A stretch of 64,000 nucleotides of DNA. Source: Collimonas sp. OK412. GTDB lineage: Bacteria; Pseudomonadota; Gammaproteobacteria; Burkholderiales; Burkholderiaceae_D. The stretch covers positions 50,912 to 114,911 of the forward strand of contig NZ_FOLC01000016.1 in NCBI RefSeq assembly GCF_900112135.1. The letters are read 5' to 3'. Below the pieces are notes generated by a model. The model worked only from the letters and a program-made list of their open reading frames with translations, made no database searches and was not told the origin of the DNA. Positions 19,584-27,589 of this stretch are shown here, piece by piece (position 1 is the first letter of the stretch; each line of letters begins with the position of its first letter). A program made the translations under genes and the position numbers.

Positions 19584-19976
19584 ATGCGCATTGGTGAAAT
19601 TGCATCTCGGGCCGGCGTGTCGCGCGATACGGTCCGATTTTATGAACGCATGGGCTTGCTCGACGAGGCAGCTCAGCCTCATTTAAGCAACAACTATAAG
19701 GAGTATTCGCCGCTGGCGTTGCGCCGCATTGAGCTCATTACCCACGCCAAGGCGCTCGGATTTACTTTAAAAGAGATCGCGGACGTGATCGTCGCCTGGG
19801 AGCAGGACGGGCTGGCGCCGAGCAAAAAAAGTCTTCTGATTCAAGAAAAAATTTGTGAAGTGGAGAAAAAAGCGCACTCGCTATCCATATTGCGCGTTGC
19901 ATTGTCAGATGCTTTGAACAAAGTAGAAAGCGGTTGCACCGATGAAAGTCTGGCGCAGCTGAAAGAAATGACGTGA
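19584..19976 (+). CDS. MerR-family transcriptional regulator
   Basis: This 130-residue protein starts MRIGEIASRAGVSRDTVRFYERMGLL, the MerR HTH signature, followed by YSPLALRRIELITHAKALGFTLKEIADVI and a C-terminal coiled coil. The ATG at 19584 has an AGGA box; the longer frame upstream is not MerR-like. One cysteine, in a motif ESGCTD near the C-terminus, could serve sensing, but no metal-binding cluster is seen. It is divergent from the SDR gene. Confidence 0.92.
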   Translation: MRIGEIASRAGVSRDTVRFYERMGLLDEAAQPHLSNNYKEYSPLALRRIELITHAKALGFTLKEIADVIVAWEQDGLAPSKKSLLIQEKICEVEKKAHSLSILRVALSDALNKVESGCTDESLAQLKEMT

Positions 19977-20050
19977 TAAACATTTTGCATCGTAAAGCGC
20001 GAGATTGGCAGCGTATCATTGACGCAGGTGAACGACCACTCTTTAGGATC

Positions 20051-20119
20051 GCGACCGGCCGCAGTGGGGCGAATTGAGTCTATCGTGACTGGCTCAATTC
20101 GGCAATAGCGGCCGGTCGC
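20051..20119. repeat. Palindromic repeat of the GGCC/TTGAG family, copy A
   Basis: Outer arms GCGACCGGCCGC (20051-20062) and GCGGCCGGTCGC (20108-20119) are perfect over 12 bp; inner arms GAATTGAG and CTCAATTC (20071, 20093) are perfect over 8 bp. The reverse complement aligns over most of its length with 36981-37034 and partly with 32431-32484. It sits just upstream of the GNAT gene and could form a strong hairpin. Confidence 0.75.
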
Positions 20120-20144
20120 AAGTCCTCGCGCAATACTGAAAATC

Positions 20145-20657
20145 ATGACTACTCTCGAAACAAAGCGGTTGAAATTGGTTCCACTCTCTGACGAACACCT
20201 TGCTGGCTTAACGGCGATTAATAGTGATCCAGAGGTCATGACTTACATCGGCAGCGGCGCCCCAATGTCTGAGGCTGAAAGCCAAGCGATGATCGATCGC
20301 GTAAAACCGAGATGGGCCTTGCACGGATTCTCGTGGTGGGGGGTGTTCCGTAAAGACGACAATCTGATGATTGGTGCTGCGACATTGCAGCCATTGGCTG
20401 CTCAGGCAGGCGCCGTCCCGGAAATCGGTTGGCGGTTAAGGCGAGACTGTTGGGGACAGGGTTACGCGACTGAAGCTGCTGAACGAATCGTCTTGTTCGC
20501 AAAAGAACTGGGCATTCCAAAAGTGGTGGCCGTGGCAAATCCTGGCAATATTGCCTCCATTGCGGTGATGAAGCGGCTCGGCATGCAGTATCGCGGCATC
20601 GAAACCCACTACAACGCTCCATGCGCAGTCTACCAAATAATCCTAAACGCGCGGTAA
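20145..20657 (+). CDS. GNAT-family N-acetyltransferase
   Basis: This is a 170-residue acetyltransferase of the RimJ/RimL-like branch: TKRLKLVPLSDEHLAGL at the start, a central EIGWRLRRDCWGQGYATEAAERIV with the acetyl-CoA loop (Q/RxxGxG/A-like), then VVAVANPGNIASIAVMKRLGM. The substrate is unknown; relatives acetylate protein N-termini, antibiotics or small amines. Its stop at 20655-20657 lies inside the outer arm of the second REP-doublet element, so the element abuts the gene end. Confidence 0.9.
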   Translation: MTTLETKRLKLVPLSDEHLAGLTAINSDPEVMTYIGSGAPMSEAESQAMIDRVKPRWALHGFSWWGVFRKDDNLMIGAATLQPLAAQAGAVPEIGWRLRRDCWGQGYATEAAERIVLFAKELGIPKVVAVANPGNIASIAVMKRLGMQYRGIETHYNAPCAVYQIILNAR

Positions 20658-20830
20658 GGCACACCCTGTAGGGCGTAATAGCGAAGCGCATTACGCCGCA
20701 TGTGATGCCTCACTAAGGCAAGCGATGTCAAATGAATTGGGGCGAATAGCAATAGGAGAAACTGCATGATGTCGACCAAACATACGGCGTAATGCGCTTC
20801 GCTATTACGCCCTACGCCTTACCGCGTTGT
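20651..20830. repeat. REP-doublet element, copy 2
   Basis: It is identical to copy 1 over 161 bp (20670-20830) and in the same orientation. The 19 bp further left keep the outer GCGGTAAG arm but differ at several positions. Here the left unit has an intact GTAG (20668-20671) before its hairpin. The element begins within the last codons of the GNAT gene and ends 22 bp before a terminator hairpin. Confidence 0.9.
20766..20792 (+). other. Eight-codon mini-ORF inside the REP spacer (copy 2)
   Basis: This is the same AGGAG box, ATG ATG start and MMSTKHTA frame as in copy 1, with its stop codon supplied by the right REP arm. Exact conservation is expected from the identity of the two copies, so it does not by itself show selection. 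Confidence 0.35.
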
Positions 20831-20851
20831 TTTGTTCCCTTCAACCTCCGC

Positions 20852-20876
20852 AGCCGGCGTCATGCCGGCTTTTTTG
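20852..20876 (+). terminator. Intrinsic terminator after the GNAT gene and REP element
   Basis: A 7-bp stem AGCCGGC / GCCGGCT with a 5-nt loop is followed by TTTTTT. It isolates the autotransporter gene from upstream transcription. Confidence 0.85.
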
Positions 20877-21034
20877 TTTCTGCTTGGCATGTTCTCCGTA
20901 TGAATTTAGGAATTACCTTAATTAGAGATTAGGCATTGCCTTAATTCTAGGACGTTTCTTATATTCGATAACGAGTCGGTTCCGCATAGTTGCGAGTTGC
21001 TTATTCCAGGCATCACTTTTAACTGTAAAGAACC

Positions 21035-24019
21035 ATGAAAACATTGACTTCCCCACCGGCGCTCAGAAAGCACACCCTTGCGCTTGCCGTCAGCAGCCTG
21101 CTATCCATGCCATTGGCCTCCGCTTATGCCGCCAAACCGCCGCTGCAAGCGGGTCCCGGCGTGGATCTTGTTGCATCCGGCGATTACGAGTCGAACGGGG
21201 TGCCCGTACTGAGCGCGATCAACGGCGGCACTATCACCACCAACGGTCCGGTCAATGTGCTCAACACCAACATCGACACTGGCGTGGGTATATCCACTCG
21301 TGGCGCTGGCAGCCGGATCGATTTTCTGGGCGGCACGATTACGGCCCGCAACGGCGTGGAAGCGAGAGACGGATCACACATCAATATCAATAACGCCTCC
21401 ATCGTCGCCTCGACTCCTTCCTCTTCCGCTCTCACCAACGATACCAGTGGCATCAGGGTGTTTGACAATGGCTCGCAGGTCTCTATAGCGAACAGTGATA
21501 TCACAGTGTCGTCAGCTCGCGGGAGCGCTGTCGGTATTAATGCCAGCGCTGGCACTCGCGTAGACATCACAGACACAGCGATCCACGCATCCAAGACTGC
21601 TGGTAACGGCGTTACGTGGGGTATCGCCGCTGCTGACGCGACGATCGTCATGAACGGTGGAAGCATCACGTCGGACAACCGTAGCGACTATGCTGGCGGC
21701 GGCCTCGGCGGCTTTGGTGTGCGGGCGGTCATCAACAGCTATGTCGAGCTGAACGGTGTCGATATCGTCACGGTTGGCGAGAAGGTGCGTGGCGTCATAG
21801 CCGGGTCGGGCTCGGTTGTCGTGCTCAACGACAGCCAGATCCGCACCACGAGCGACAATGCCGACGGCATATTCACATCCGGCGGCGCCAGGGTGCAGAT
21901 TAGTGGCAGCAGTATCCAGACGCAAGGCACGAGTAGCCACGGGCTATTGCTGGACGCTCCTTCCACGGCGGTGCTGCAGGGCAGTACGGTGAGTGTCAGC
22001 GGCACGTCGTCCGCGGGTGTGCAGGTCAATGACGGTGCCAGCGTTACCTTGCGGGACAGCACCGTCGAGGCCAGCGGCGCGGGCGGCAGCGCCTTGTCGA
22101 TGGGTGGCGTGACAGGCGGTTCGGCTACGGTGCAGGTCAGCAACAGCATCTTGAGCAGCGCCAACGGCGCCGCCATCCGGATCTCCGGCCTTAATCAGCA
22201 GGTCGCCGCCATCGATCTGCTCAACGGCACTCAGGTTAGCAGCGGCGTCGGGGTCTTGCTCGAAGCCAACGTCGGCACGCAGACCAGCCTGACCATGAAT
22301 GGCGATGTGCGCGCCGATGGCGATATCGTCATCCACGGCGATGCCATCGTCAATGTGTCGCTGGCCAACCAGTCGCGCTGGACCGGCGCCACCTCCAACC
22401 TGCGCAGACTCACGCTGGATACCAGCGGCAAGTGGCAGATCACTGGTTCATCAGACGTGCGCGACCTGAGCAATGCAGGCACAGTGGGTTTCGTAGCGCC
22501 TGCCGCCGGGGATTACAAGAGTCTCACCGTGCGTGGCGACTACATCGGCAACAACGGCGTGGTGACGGTGAACACCGTGCTCAACGAAGGTGGCGCGCTG
22601 GCTAACCAGCACACTGACCGCCTGCTGGTTGAAGGTAATGCCATCGGGACCACCCTGATCGAAGTCAGGCCGACCGGCCAGGGCGGCTTGACCGACGCCA
22701 ACAAGAACGGCGTGGTCGATGCCGACGAAGGTATTTCGTTGGTGCAGGTGGGCGGCGATTCGCGCGCCGATGCATTCGCGCTCAAGGGCGGCTATGTCGC
22801 CGCCGGTCCGTGGCAGTATACCTTGCACGCCTTCGGTCCGGGCCAGGCTGACTCGTCGCAAAGCGTTCTGCCGGGTGGGAAGCTGAGCTGGGATTATCGC
22901 CTAGGCAATACCTATGTCTGCGGAGGTAGATGTGACCCTGGGGAACCCGGGGATCCTGGCGAAATCGACAAGCCTGAGGAGCCTGGAGGGATCGAAAAAC
23001 CCGAGGAGCCTGGAGGGATCGAAAAGCCGGAGCTGCCGCATCCAGGCCGGATCGCGGTCGTGCCGCAAATACCGTCCTACCTGGTCGCGCCGACAGCCCT
23101 GTTCAATTACGGCTCGCGCACCCTCGACACGCTGCACCAGCGGTTGGGCGAGTTGCGCAGCACCGCCGGAAAATCCAATGACCAGCTGGGCGGCGAAGTG
23201 TTTGCCCGCGTGCTGGGCGGCCAGCTGAAGTACCGCTCGGACCTGAGCTTCAACGACTACGGCTATGACTTCGAACAGCAGATGAACACGCTGCAGGCAG
23301 GCGGCAGCCTGGTCAAATGGAATGCCGGCGACTCTACTATGCGCGCCGGCTGGGCGATCGATCTCGGCACCACCCGCGTCACTCCCCAGGCCGCCGACGG
23401 CGAGAGCCATGCGAACTACACCGCCTATGGCGTATCGGGCTGGCTGACCTGGCAACAGGCGAACGGTTTTTACGTGGATGCGGTACTGGGTGCGCAGCGC
23501 TTCTCGGGTGACGTCAGCACAACCCTGCGCGGCAGCAACGTAGCAAAGATCCACGCCGACATGTGGACAGCGTCGCTGGAAGTCGGTTATCCGTTTGCCG
23601 TAGGCAAGGGCTGGTCCGTCGAGCCGCAAGCGCAAGTGACCCGGCAATGGTTGAACTTCAAGGACTTCAACGACGTGGACGGGCTGACCACGCACATCGC
23701 TTCGGCAGCCCAAACCACTGGCCGCCTTGGCGTGCGCGTGGCAAAGACCGACGAACCGAAATTCGCTCCCTACCTGCGCGCGGACCTGATCCGCAGCATC
23801 GGCGACCGTCCGCAGGTCACTGTCGCCAGCGAAGCGTGGAATGTCAGCGAAACCTTCAGCGGCGGCCGCATCGGCGCCAGCTACCGCATTGGCGCAGGCG
23901 CTTCCAGCCAGTTCGCCAATAACGTATCGCTCTACGGCGAAGCTACCTACCAGCACGGCATGGGCAGCGCGGGCTTGCGTGGCTGGGCCGCAAATGCGGG
24001 GGTGCGCTGGAATTTCTAA
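21035..24019 (+). CDS. Type V secretion autotransporter with pertactin-like passenger
   Basis: The 994-residue protein has a signal peptide (LALAVSSLLSMPLASAYA, cleavage about residue 33). A long passenger of Asn/Gly/Ser/Thr-rich strands (about 34-640) reads as a beta-helix of the pertactin type. A Pro/Glu/Gly linker near 635-670 carries the repeat PEEPGGIEK. The C-terminal beta-barrel (about 700-994) ends in GVRWNF with the usual terminal Phe. No protease triad or RGD motif is evident. It is probably an adhesin. It stands alone between a terminator and a decayed REP unit. Confidence 0.93.
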   Translation: MKTLTSPPALRKHTLALAVSSLLSMPLASAYAAKPPLQAGPGVDLVASGDYESNGVPVLSAINGGTITTNGPVNVLNTNIDTGVGISTRGAGSRIDFLGGTITARNGVEARDGSHININNASIVASTPSSSALTNDTSGIRVFDNGSQVSIANSDITVSSARGSAVGINASAGTRVDITDTAIHASKTAGNGVTWGIAAADATIVMNGGSITSDNRSDYAGGGLGGFGVRAVINSYVELNGVDIVTVGEKVRGVIAGSGSVVVLNDSQIRTTSDNADGIFTSGGARVQISGSSIQTQGTSSHGLLLDAPSTAVLQGSTVSVSGTSSAGVQVNDGASVTLRDSTVEASGAGGSALSMGGVTGGSATVQVSNSILSSANGAAIRISGLNQQVAAIDLLNGTQVSSGVGVLLEANVGTQTSLTMNGDVRADGDIVIHGDAIVNVSLANQSRWTGATSNLRRLTLDTSGKWQITGSSDVRDLSNAGTVGFVAPAAGDYKSLTVRGDYIGNNGVVTVNTVLNEGGALANQHTDRLLVEGNAIGTTLIEVRPTGQGGLTDANKNGVVDADEGISLVQVGGDSRADAFALKGGYVAAGPWQYTLHAFGPGQADSSQSVLPGGKLSWDYRLGNTYVCGGRCDPGEPGDPGEIDKPEEPGGIEKPEEPGGIEKPELPHPGRIAVVPQIPSYLVAPTALFNYGSRTLDTLHQRLGELRSTAGKSNDQLGGEVFARVLGGQLKYRSDLSFNDYGYDFEQQMNTLQAGGSLVKWNAGDSTMRAGWAIDLGTTRVTPQAADGESHANYTAYGVSGWLTWQQANGFYVDAVLGAQRFSGDVSTTLRGSNVAKIHADMWTASLEVGYPFAVGKGWSVEPQAQVTRQWLNFKDFNDVDGLTTHIASAAQTTGRLGVRVAKTDEPKFAPYLRADLIRSIGDRPQVTVASEAWNVSETFSGGRIGASYRIGAGASSQFANNVSLYGEATYQHGMGSAGLRGWAANAGVRWNF
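22970..23035 (+). repeat. In-frame tandem repeat encoding the Pro/Glu/Gly linker
   Basis: Units of about 27 bp (GAGGAGCCTGGAGGGATCGA core) repeat twice, with a degenerate third flank. They encode PEEPGGIEK copies. The length can change in steps of 9 residues without a frameshift, so linker length may vary between strains. Confidence 0.75.
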
Positions 24020-24049
24020 GGCAACAGACGTCGGCAAGCAATGGCCAAC

Positions 24050-24158
24050 GGGTAAGGCGTAGGGCGCAATGGCGAAGCGCACTACGCCGCATATGGAATG
24101 TGTAAATGACGGAAGCGATGCCAAAGAAATTTGAACTAATAACAACAAGGAAATGCCA
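24050..24158. repeat. Decayed REP element (left half only)
   Basis: The left REP unit is recognisable: GTAG (24059-24062) then a hairpin with imperfect arms around GGCGAAGC. The following ~80 bp align loosely with the spacer of the two full copies (GGAAGCGATGCCAAA against GGCAAGCGATGTCAAA). The right hairpin is missing. It follows the autotransporter stop by about 30 bp and could act as an mRNA-end hairpin. Confidence 0.7.
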
Positions 24159-24266
24159 CGTCATCGAACTTGAATTGCCCCACCACGCAGCCTAGAATAA
24201 TTTATCTCTTGCCGTTGCTAGCTGCGGCGACAAGCCGGTGTTTGTATAGCTGCAACGGAGGCTTGT

Positions 24267-24869
24267 ATGAGCTATCACCTGGAAGGTCGTCTGCTCGAAG
24301 TTTGCAATTGCAATGTCCTGTGCCCCTGCTGGATCGGCGAGGATCCTGATAACGGCACCTGCGACACGATCGTCGCCTGGCGCATCGACAAGGGAACGGT
24401 CGAGGGAGTCGATGTCAGCGGCAACACCATCGCCGCCGTGGCGCATGTACCCGGCAATATTCTGCTGGGCAACTGGACCGCCGCGATCTACGTCGACGAC
24501 CAGGCTTCCAAGGCGCAGGAAGAGGCACTGCTGAAGGTCTACACCGGCCAGGCCGGCGGGCCGGTCGCCGAACTCGCCAAGCTGATCGGCGAGGTGGTGT
24601 CGGTAGAGCGGGCGCCGATACGTTTCACCGTGAATTCGGGTAAAGGCGAGCTTCAGATCGGCAACGATTATTATGCCGAACTTGAACCCTACCTGGGCGC
24701 CACCGGCGGCCAGACTACCCTGTCCGACACCGTGTTCTCGACGGTGCCGGGAGCGCCGGTGTTTGTCGGCAAGGCTCCGACCTATCGCTCCAAGAACGCT
24801 GCCCTTGGCATCGATCTGAACATCAAGAACCACAACGCCTTGCAGAGCACCTTCGTCTTCGACGCATGA
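24267..24869 (+). CDS. DUF1326 protein with CxCxxxCxC motif
   Basis: This 200-residue soluble protein of the DUF1326 family has a conserved cysteine cluster at the N-terminus: C13-x-C15-x3-C19-x-C21 (EVCNCNVLCPCW) and a further C32. The spacing suggests metal or cofactor binding, but no biochemical role is established that I know of. The stop overlaps the next start as ATGA, so it is translationally coupled to the DUF2182 membrane protein, a pairing that fits a two-part system. Start supported by the family N-terminus MSYHLEGRLLEVCNC. Confidence 0.88.
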   Translation: MSYHLEGRLLEVCNCNVLCPCWIGEDPDNGTCDTIVAWRIDKGTVEGVDVSGNTIAAVAHVPGNILLGNWTAAIYVDDQASKAQEEALLKVYTGQAGGPVAELAKLIGEVVSVERAPIRFTVNSGKGELQIGNDYYAELEPYLGATGGQTTLSDTVFSTVPGAPVFVGKAPTYRSKNAALGIDLNIKNHNALQSTFVFDA

Positions 24870-25681
24870 GCGCTTCGGCTGGTTCGCTGCCGCCCGGAAA
24901 CTCCCGCCGGCAGCGCGTGTTCCTGCCGGTCTTGGCGGCATTGATTGCGCTCGCGTGGCTGTCGCTATGGGTATGGGGGCGCAGTCCCTACGGCCGCTAT
25001 CTCGAACATGGCGACTGGACCGCATCCGGGCCGGCGGCGTTCCTGTGCCGTGTCGTTCCTGGCGGCGCAGTGGTGGTGCCCATGGTGCTGTACGCCGCGG
25101 CGTGGATACTCATGACGGCAGCCATGATGCTGCCGACCACCTTGCCGTTGTTCAATACGTTCGACCGGCTGACGGCCCAGCGTCCGGACCACGGGCGTCT
25201 CCTGGCGCTGCTCGGCCTGGGATACATGACGGCCTGGGGCGCATTCGGGCTCCTGGCGCACGCACTGCATGGCGCCATGCTGTCGCTGCTTGCCACCGTG
25301 CCCTCCCTGGCTTGGCATGGCTGGATGATCGGCGCTGCGACAATTGCGCTGGCCGGCGCCTTTCAGTTCAGCAAGCTCAAGTACCGATGCCTGGAAAAAT
25401 GCCGTACGCCCTTGAGTTTCGTTATCGGTCATTGGCGCGGGCAGGCGCAAGCGCGGCACGCGTTTGCGCTTGGCGTGCAGCACGGCCTGTTCTGCGTCGG
25501 ATGCTGCTGGGCGCTGATGCTGCTGATGTTCGCGTTCGGCACCGGCAGCCTCGGCTGGATGCTCGTGCTGGCGGCCGTGATGGCGATCGAAAAGAACGTG
25601 CGCTGGGGACCGCGTCTCAGCACGCCGCTCGGTGTCGCGCTGCTGTCCTGGGCTGTGGTCCTGGTGGCGATCCATGCATAA
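24866..25681 (+). CDS. DUF2182 predicted metal-binding membrane protein
   Basis: This 271-residue integral membrane protein has about six or seven hydrophobic segments. Conserved family blocks are AWILMTAAMMLPTTLPL, FQFSKLKYRCLEKCRTPLSF, HGLFCVGCCWALMLLMF and AVMAIEKNVRWG. Cysteines in CLEKC and CVGCC, with nearby Met and His residues, are candidate metal ligands. It is coupled to the DUF1326 gene before it (ATGA overlap) and overlaps the EamA gene after it by 8 bp. The function is not known; transfer of a metal or a thiol-bound ligand between the two partners is a guess. Confidence 0.88.
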   Translation: MSASAGSLPPGNSRRQRVFLPVLAALIALAWLSLWVWGRSPYGRYLEHGDWTASGPAAFLCRVVPGGAVVVPMVLYAAAWILMTAAMMLPTTLPLFNTFDRLTAQRPDHGRLLALLGLGYMTAWGAFGLLAHALHGAMLSLLATVPSLAWHGWMIGAATIALAGAFQFSKLKYRCLEKCRTPLSFVIGHWRGQAQARHAFALGVQHGLFCVGCCWALMLLMFAFGTGSLGWMLVLAAVMAIEKNVRWGPRLSTPLGVALLSWAVVLVAIHA

Positions 25682-26549
25682 GGAGCGCAACGGCCTGCCC
25701 GGCTTGCCGGTGATCATCCTCACAACGGCGGCGATGTTCGCCTTCGCGGCCAATTCCCTGTTGTGCCGGCTGGCGCTGCAGCAAAGGGGCATCGATCCCG
25801 CCAGTTTCGCCAGCATCAGGCTGGTTTCCGGCGCCATCACGCTCGCCGTCATCGTGCGCTTCAGGGCGGCACGGCTTGCGCCCGGCCATGCCGACTGGCT
25901 CGCTGCGGCCATGCTGTTTGCTTATGTCGCATTCTTTTCGTTCGCGTACCTGACCTTGCCTGCAGGCACTGGCGCATTGATACTGTTCGGCGCGGTTCAA
26001 CTGACCATGTTCATCGCAGGCTTGCGTTCGGGCGAGATGTTCGGAGCCATTGCATGGCTAGGTCTCGCACTGGCTGTCGCGGGGCTGGTCTACCTGGTGT
26101 CGCCCGGTGTCGCTGCGCCGCCGCCGCTCGGCGCTGCGCTGATGGCGATCGCGGGCCTGGCGTGGGGCGTGTACTCGCTGCGCGGCCGTGGCGTACTCGA
26201 CCCGCTGGCGGCCACGGCGGGCAACTTCGCGCGGGCGGCGCCATTGGCCCTGGTACTGAGCTTGCTGTCCGTCACCAATGTCTACGCGGATGCGGCGGGG
26301 GTTGCCCTGGCCATTGTCTCTGGCGCACTCACGTCAGGCATCGGCTACGTCATTTGGTATGCCGCGCTGAGCAAGCTGTCCGCCATGCGCGCGGCCACGG
26401 TACAGTTGTCGGTGCCGCTCATCGCCGCATTCGGCGGCGTGGCGTTCCTGTCGGAAGCGATCACACCGCGCCTGGCTGCTGCTTCCGTGGCCATCCTTGG
26501 CGGCATTGCGCTGGTGCTGGCAAGCAGGTCGCAAAAGCCGCGCCCGTAG
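25674..26549 (+). CDS. EamA/DMT-family transporter
   Basis: This membrane protein of 291 residues contains two EamA halves of about five hydrophobic segments each. Typical features are FAANSLLCRLALQ early, and GIGYVIWYAALSKLSAMRAATVQLSVPLIAAFGG in the second half. The ATG at 25674 overlaps the DUF2182 gene by 8 bp, so the three genes at 24267-26549 form one operon. Substrates of such transporters range from amino acids to nucleotides; none can be assigned. Confidence 0.88.
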   Translation: MHKERNGLPGLPVIILTTAAMFAFAANSLLCRLALQQRGIDPASFASIRLVSGAITLAVIVRFRAARLAPGHADWLAAAMLFAYVAFFSFAYLTLPAGTGALILFGAVQLTMFIAGLRSGEMFGAIAWLGLALAVAGLVYLVSPGVAAPPPLGAALMAIAGLAWGVYSLRGRGVLDPLAATAGNFARAAPLALVLSLLSVTNVYADAAGVALAIVSGALTSGIGYVIWYAALSKLSAMRAATVQLSVPLIAAFGGVAFLSEAITPRLAAASVAILGGIALVLASRSQKPRP

Positions 26550-26577
26550 CCGCCATCGTGAATCTGGCGCACTGTGT

Positions 26578-27489
26578 TCACACTGCTTCCCGCGCATAAC
26601 GCGTTGGCGGCAATCCGACATGCCGGGTGAATGCGACGCTGAACGCGCTGGCGGAGCCATAGCCGACACGTTCAGCAACTTCAGCCACACCGCCCTCTTT
26701 CCGCCGCAGCAGGTTCTTTGCCAAAGCCATGCGCCAGGCAAGCAAATACGCCATCGGGGCGACGCCTACCGCGCGGCTGAAGCGCTCGAAAAACGCCGAG
26801 CGGGAAAGCGCCGCCTCTTTCGCCAGCTGCGCCACCGTCCACGGCCGGGCCATGCTGTCGTGCATGCACCGTATCGCGACTGCGAGGCGTTCGTCGGCAA
26901 GCCCGCGCAAGAGGCCCGGCGACGCCGCGGTCCCCGCCGCGGATCGCAGGGCCTCGATCAGGAGGACTTCCATCAGGCGCGCCAGGATGACATCACGCGC
27001 GGGCCGCAGCGCGCGGGATTCTTCTCCCACCAGCTGCACGATGGTGGCCAGTCTGTTGGTAGGCTTGTTCTCGCCGCGCACGTGCAACAGCTGCGGCAGG
27101 AGCGAAACCAGCAAGGACGCGTCCGGCGAACCGAAGACGCAGTAGCCGACAAGCAGTTGAACCTCGGGCGGCCCGCTTTGCTCGCCGAGCCTGAACTCGC
27201 CATCGGGCAGCGCGACGGGCACGGTATCGATGTCCTCCGGTATTGTCGGCTCGATGCTCGACATGGTGAAGCCATGCACCGCGGGGATCAGGATGAAGTC
27301 GCCCTCCTCGAGTCCGATCGGATCGCGGCCGTCGACCGCGAGCCGGCAGGAACCGCCGAGGATCACGCAGTAGAAGGGCTGCCCGGCTTCCGAGCGGCGC
27401 ACACGCCAGGCGCCAGCGCCGCTGACGACTTTCGAGAACCGGGCCTGCGGCTGGAGGAGTGTGACAACCTCCGTGAGTGGATCGACCAT
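26578..27489 (-). CDS. AraC-family regulator with cupin sensor domain
   Basis: This 303-residue protein has an N-terminal cupin_6-type domain (GQPFYCVILGGSCRLAVDG, EGDFILIPAVHGF) and a C-terminal double HTH (WTVAQLAKEAALSRSAFFERFSRAVGVAPMAYLLAWRM, then VAERVGYGSASAFSVAFTRHVGLPPTRY). I chose the ATG at 27489 (MVDPLTEVV...). It is divergent from the SDR gene at 27590, 100 bp away, so it probably regulates that gene. The 3' end faces the EamA gene with a 28-bp gap. Confidence 0.92.
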   Translation of the reverse strand: MVDPLTEVVTLLQPQARFSKVVSGAGAWRVRRSEAGQPFYCVILGGSCRLAVDGRDPIGLEEGDFILIPAVHGFTMSSIEPTIPEDIDTVPVALPDGEFRLGEQSGPPEVQLLVGYCVFGSPDASLLVSLLPQLLHVRGENKPTNRLATIVQLVGEESRALRPARDVILARLMEVLLIEALRSAAGTAASPGLLRGLADERLAVAIRCMHDSMARPWTVAQLAKEAALSRSAFFERFSRAVGVAPMAYLLAWRMALAKNLLRRKEGGVAEVAERVGYGSASAFSVAFTRHVGLPPTRYAREAV

Positions 27490-27589
27490 AACTGGACTCC
27501 TGCGAATAAAACATGGACTCATGATTGTAGTACGTCCGACCATGCCGAGCTACAGTCCAGGTACTGCAAACCACCTACAGGAATCGCCC

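Noticed and set aside
13878..20830. Composite transposon
   Set aside because: The flanking repeats are direct REP doublets without a transposase; no target duplication could be seen, so only a possible recombination block is claimed.
22901..24148. 415-aa minus-strand frame over the autotransporter barrel
   Set aside because: Antisense to the barrel domain; it begins within the decayed REP element and resembles no family.
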